Below, in pieces: positions 5,028 to 5,172 of a DNA stretch of 5,172 bases. Position 1 is the stretch's first letter. Every line of letters starts with the position of its first letter. The notes under the pieces are model-generated. The model did no database searches and had not been told where the DNA came from. It worked only from the letters and a program-made list of their open reading frames with translations. This stretch comes from an uncultured Acidimicrobiaceae bacterium (GTDB taxonomy: Bacteria; Actinomycetota; Acidimicrobiia; Spongiisociales; UBA5794), in the NCBI GenBank assembly GCA_947258635.1, contig CAMYJM010000222.1, forward strand, positions 1 through 5,172. Direction: 5' to 3'. The position numbers and the translations under genes were made by a program.

Positions 5028-5172
5028 TCAGAGATCTTTGATGCGATCCACGACACTCTGCAGCTGGGCGTAGTGAGACCCCTTCCAGTAGATCTGGGCG
5101 CAGTCCGCACACCTGCGGAAGTCGTCATGGTGCCGCCGTGTCCCCTCTGCGAGGCGATCGGCGATTTCCTCC
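5028..5172 (-). CDS. Mut7-C RNase domain protein, C-terminal 47 residues (cut by window edge)
   Basis: The minus frame enters from the right edge and ends at TGA 5030-5028. The visible 47 residues contain FRRCADCAQIYWKGSHYAQL (residues 18-37), which matches the end of the Mut7-C RNase domain (Pfam PF01927): a CxxC pair of a zinc-ribbon-like element followed by the IYWxGSH block. The last residues (VVDRIKDL) form a short helix. The catalytic PIN-like part with its acidic residues, and the first metal-binding CxxC pair, would be further right and are not visible. Family proteins are predicted RNases; the substrate of this one is unknown. It lies on the same strand as the lyase, 213 bases upstream, which suggests a separate transcript. 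The start codon is outside the window. Confidence 0.85.
   Translation of the reverse strand, partial: EEIADRLAEGTRRHHDDFRRCADCAQIYWKGSHYAQLQSVVDRIKDL

Noticed and set aside
4802..5041. Plus-strand frame of 79 codons across the Mut7-C/lyase gap
   Set aside because: No motif and no Shine-Dalgarno; it overlaps the starts and ends of two well-supported minus-strand genes.

Overview
The window is GC-rich DNA (roughly 65% by eye) with strong G/C preference at third codon positions. It has actinobacterial-style features: a TANNNT -10 box a few bases before an ATG with no Shine-Dalgarno, a lipoprotein-type signal peptide, and families common in Actinobacteria. A high-GC actinomycete or acidimicrobial lineage, possibly an environmental genome, is my inference; there is no rRNA or marker gene to settle it. 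I see no mobile element, CRISPR array, tRNA or rRNA.

Left part (1-2105, plus strand). About 300 bases hold no gene I can support but contain a perfect 9-bp inverted repeat. Next comes a small secreted protein with a signal peptide, whose best Shine-Dalgarno points at an ATC codon rather than a normal start. It is followed by an LtrA-family multi-pass membrane protein. The LtrA stop overlaps (ATGA) a possible lipoprotein reading frame, which has a convincing lipobox N-terminus but then runs antisense into the gene cluster on the other strand.

Right part (2242-5172, minus strand). In transcription order: the C-terminal end of a Mut7-C RNase-domain protein cut by the window edge; a 213-base gap; a sphingosine-1-phosphate-lyase-like PLP enzyme; and, overlapping its stop by ATGA, a GltS-type sodium:glutamate symporter homologue. 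The symporter frame spans a full-length 406 codons but has a single in-frame TAG at codon 287, so it would be annotated as two proteins of 286 and 111 residues. The two pieces rebuild one GltS-like protein, with both reentrant-loop motifs on the expected sides of the stop.

How the genes may work together: the PLP lyase/decarboxylase and the symporter look like a translationally coupled pair that would import an anionic amino acid or related compound and act on it. LtrA, the secreted protein and Mut7-C show no evident link to this pair. The most interesting points are the amber-interrupted symporter beside an intact coupled lyase, the lipoprotein/symporter convergent overlap, and the possible ATC start.
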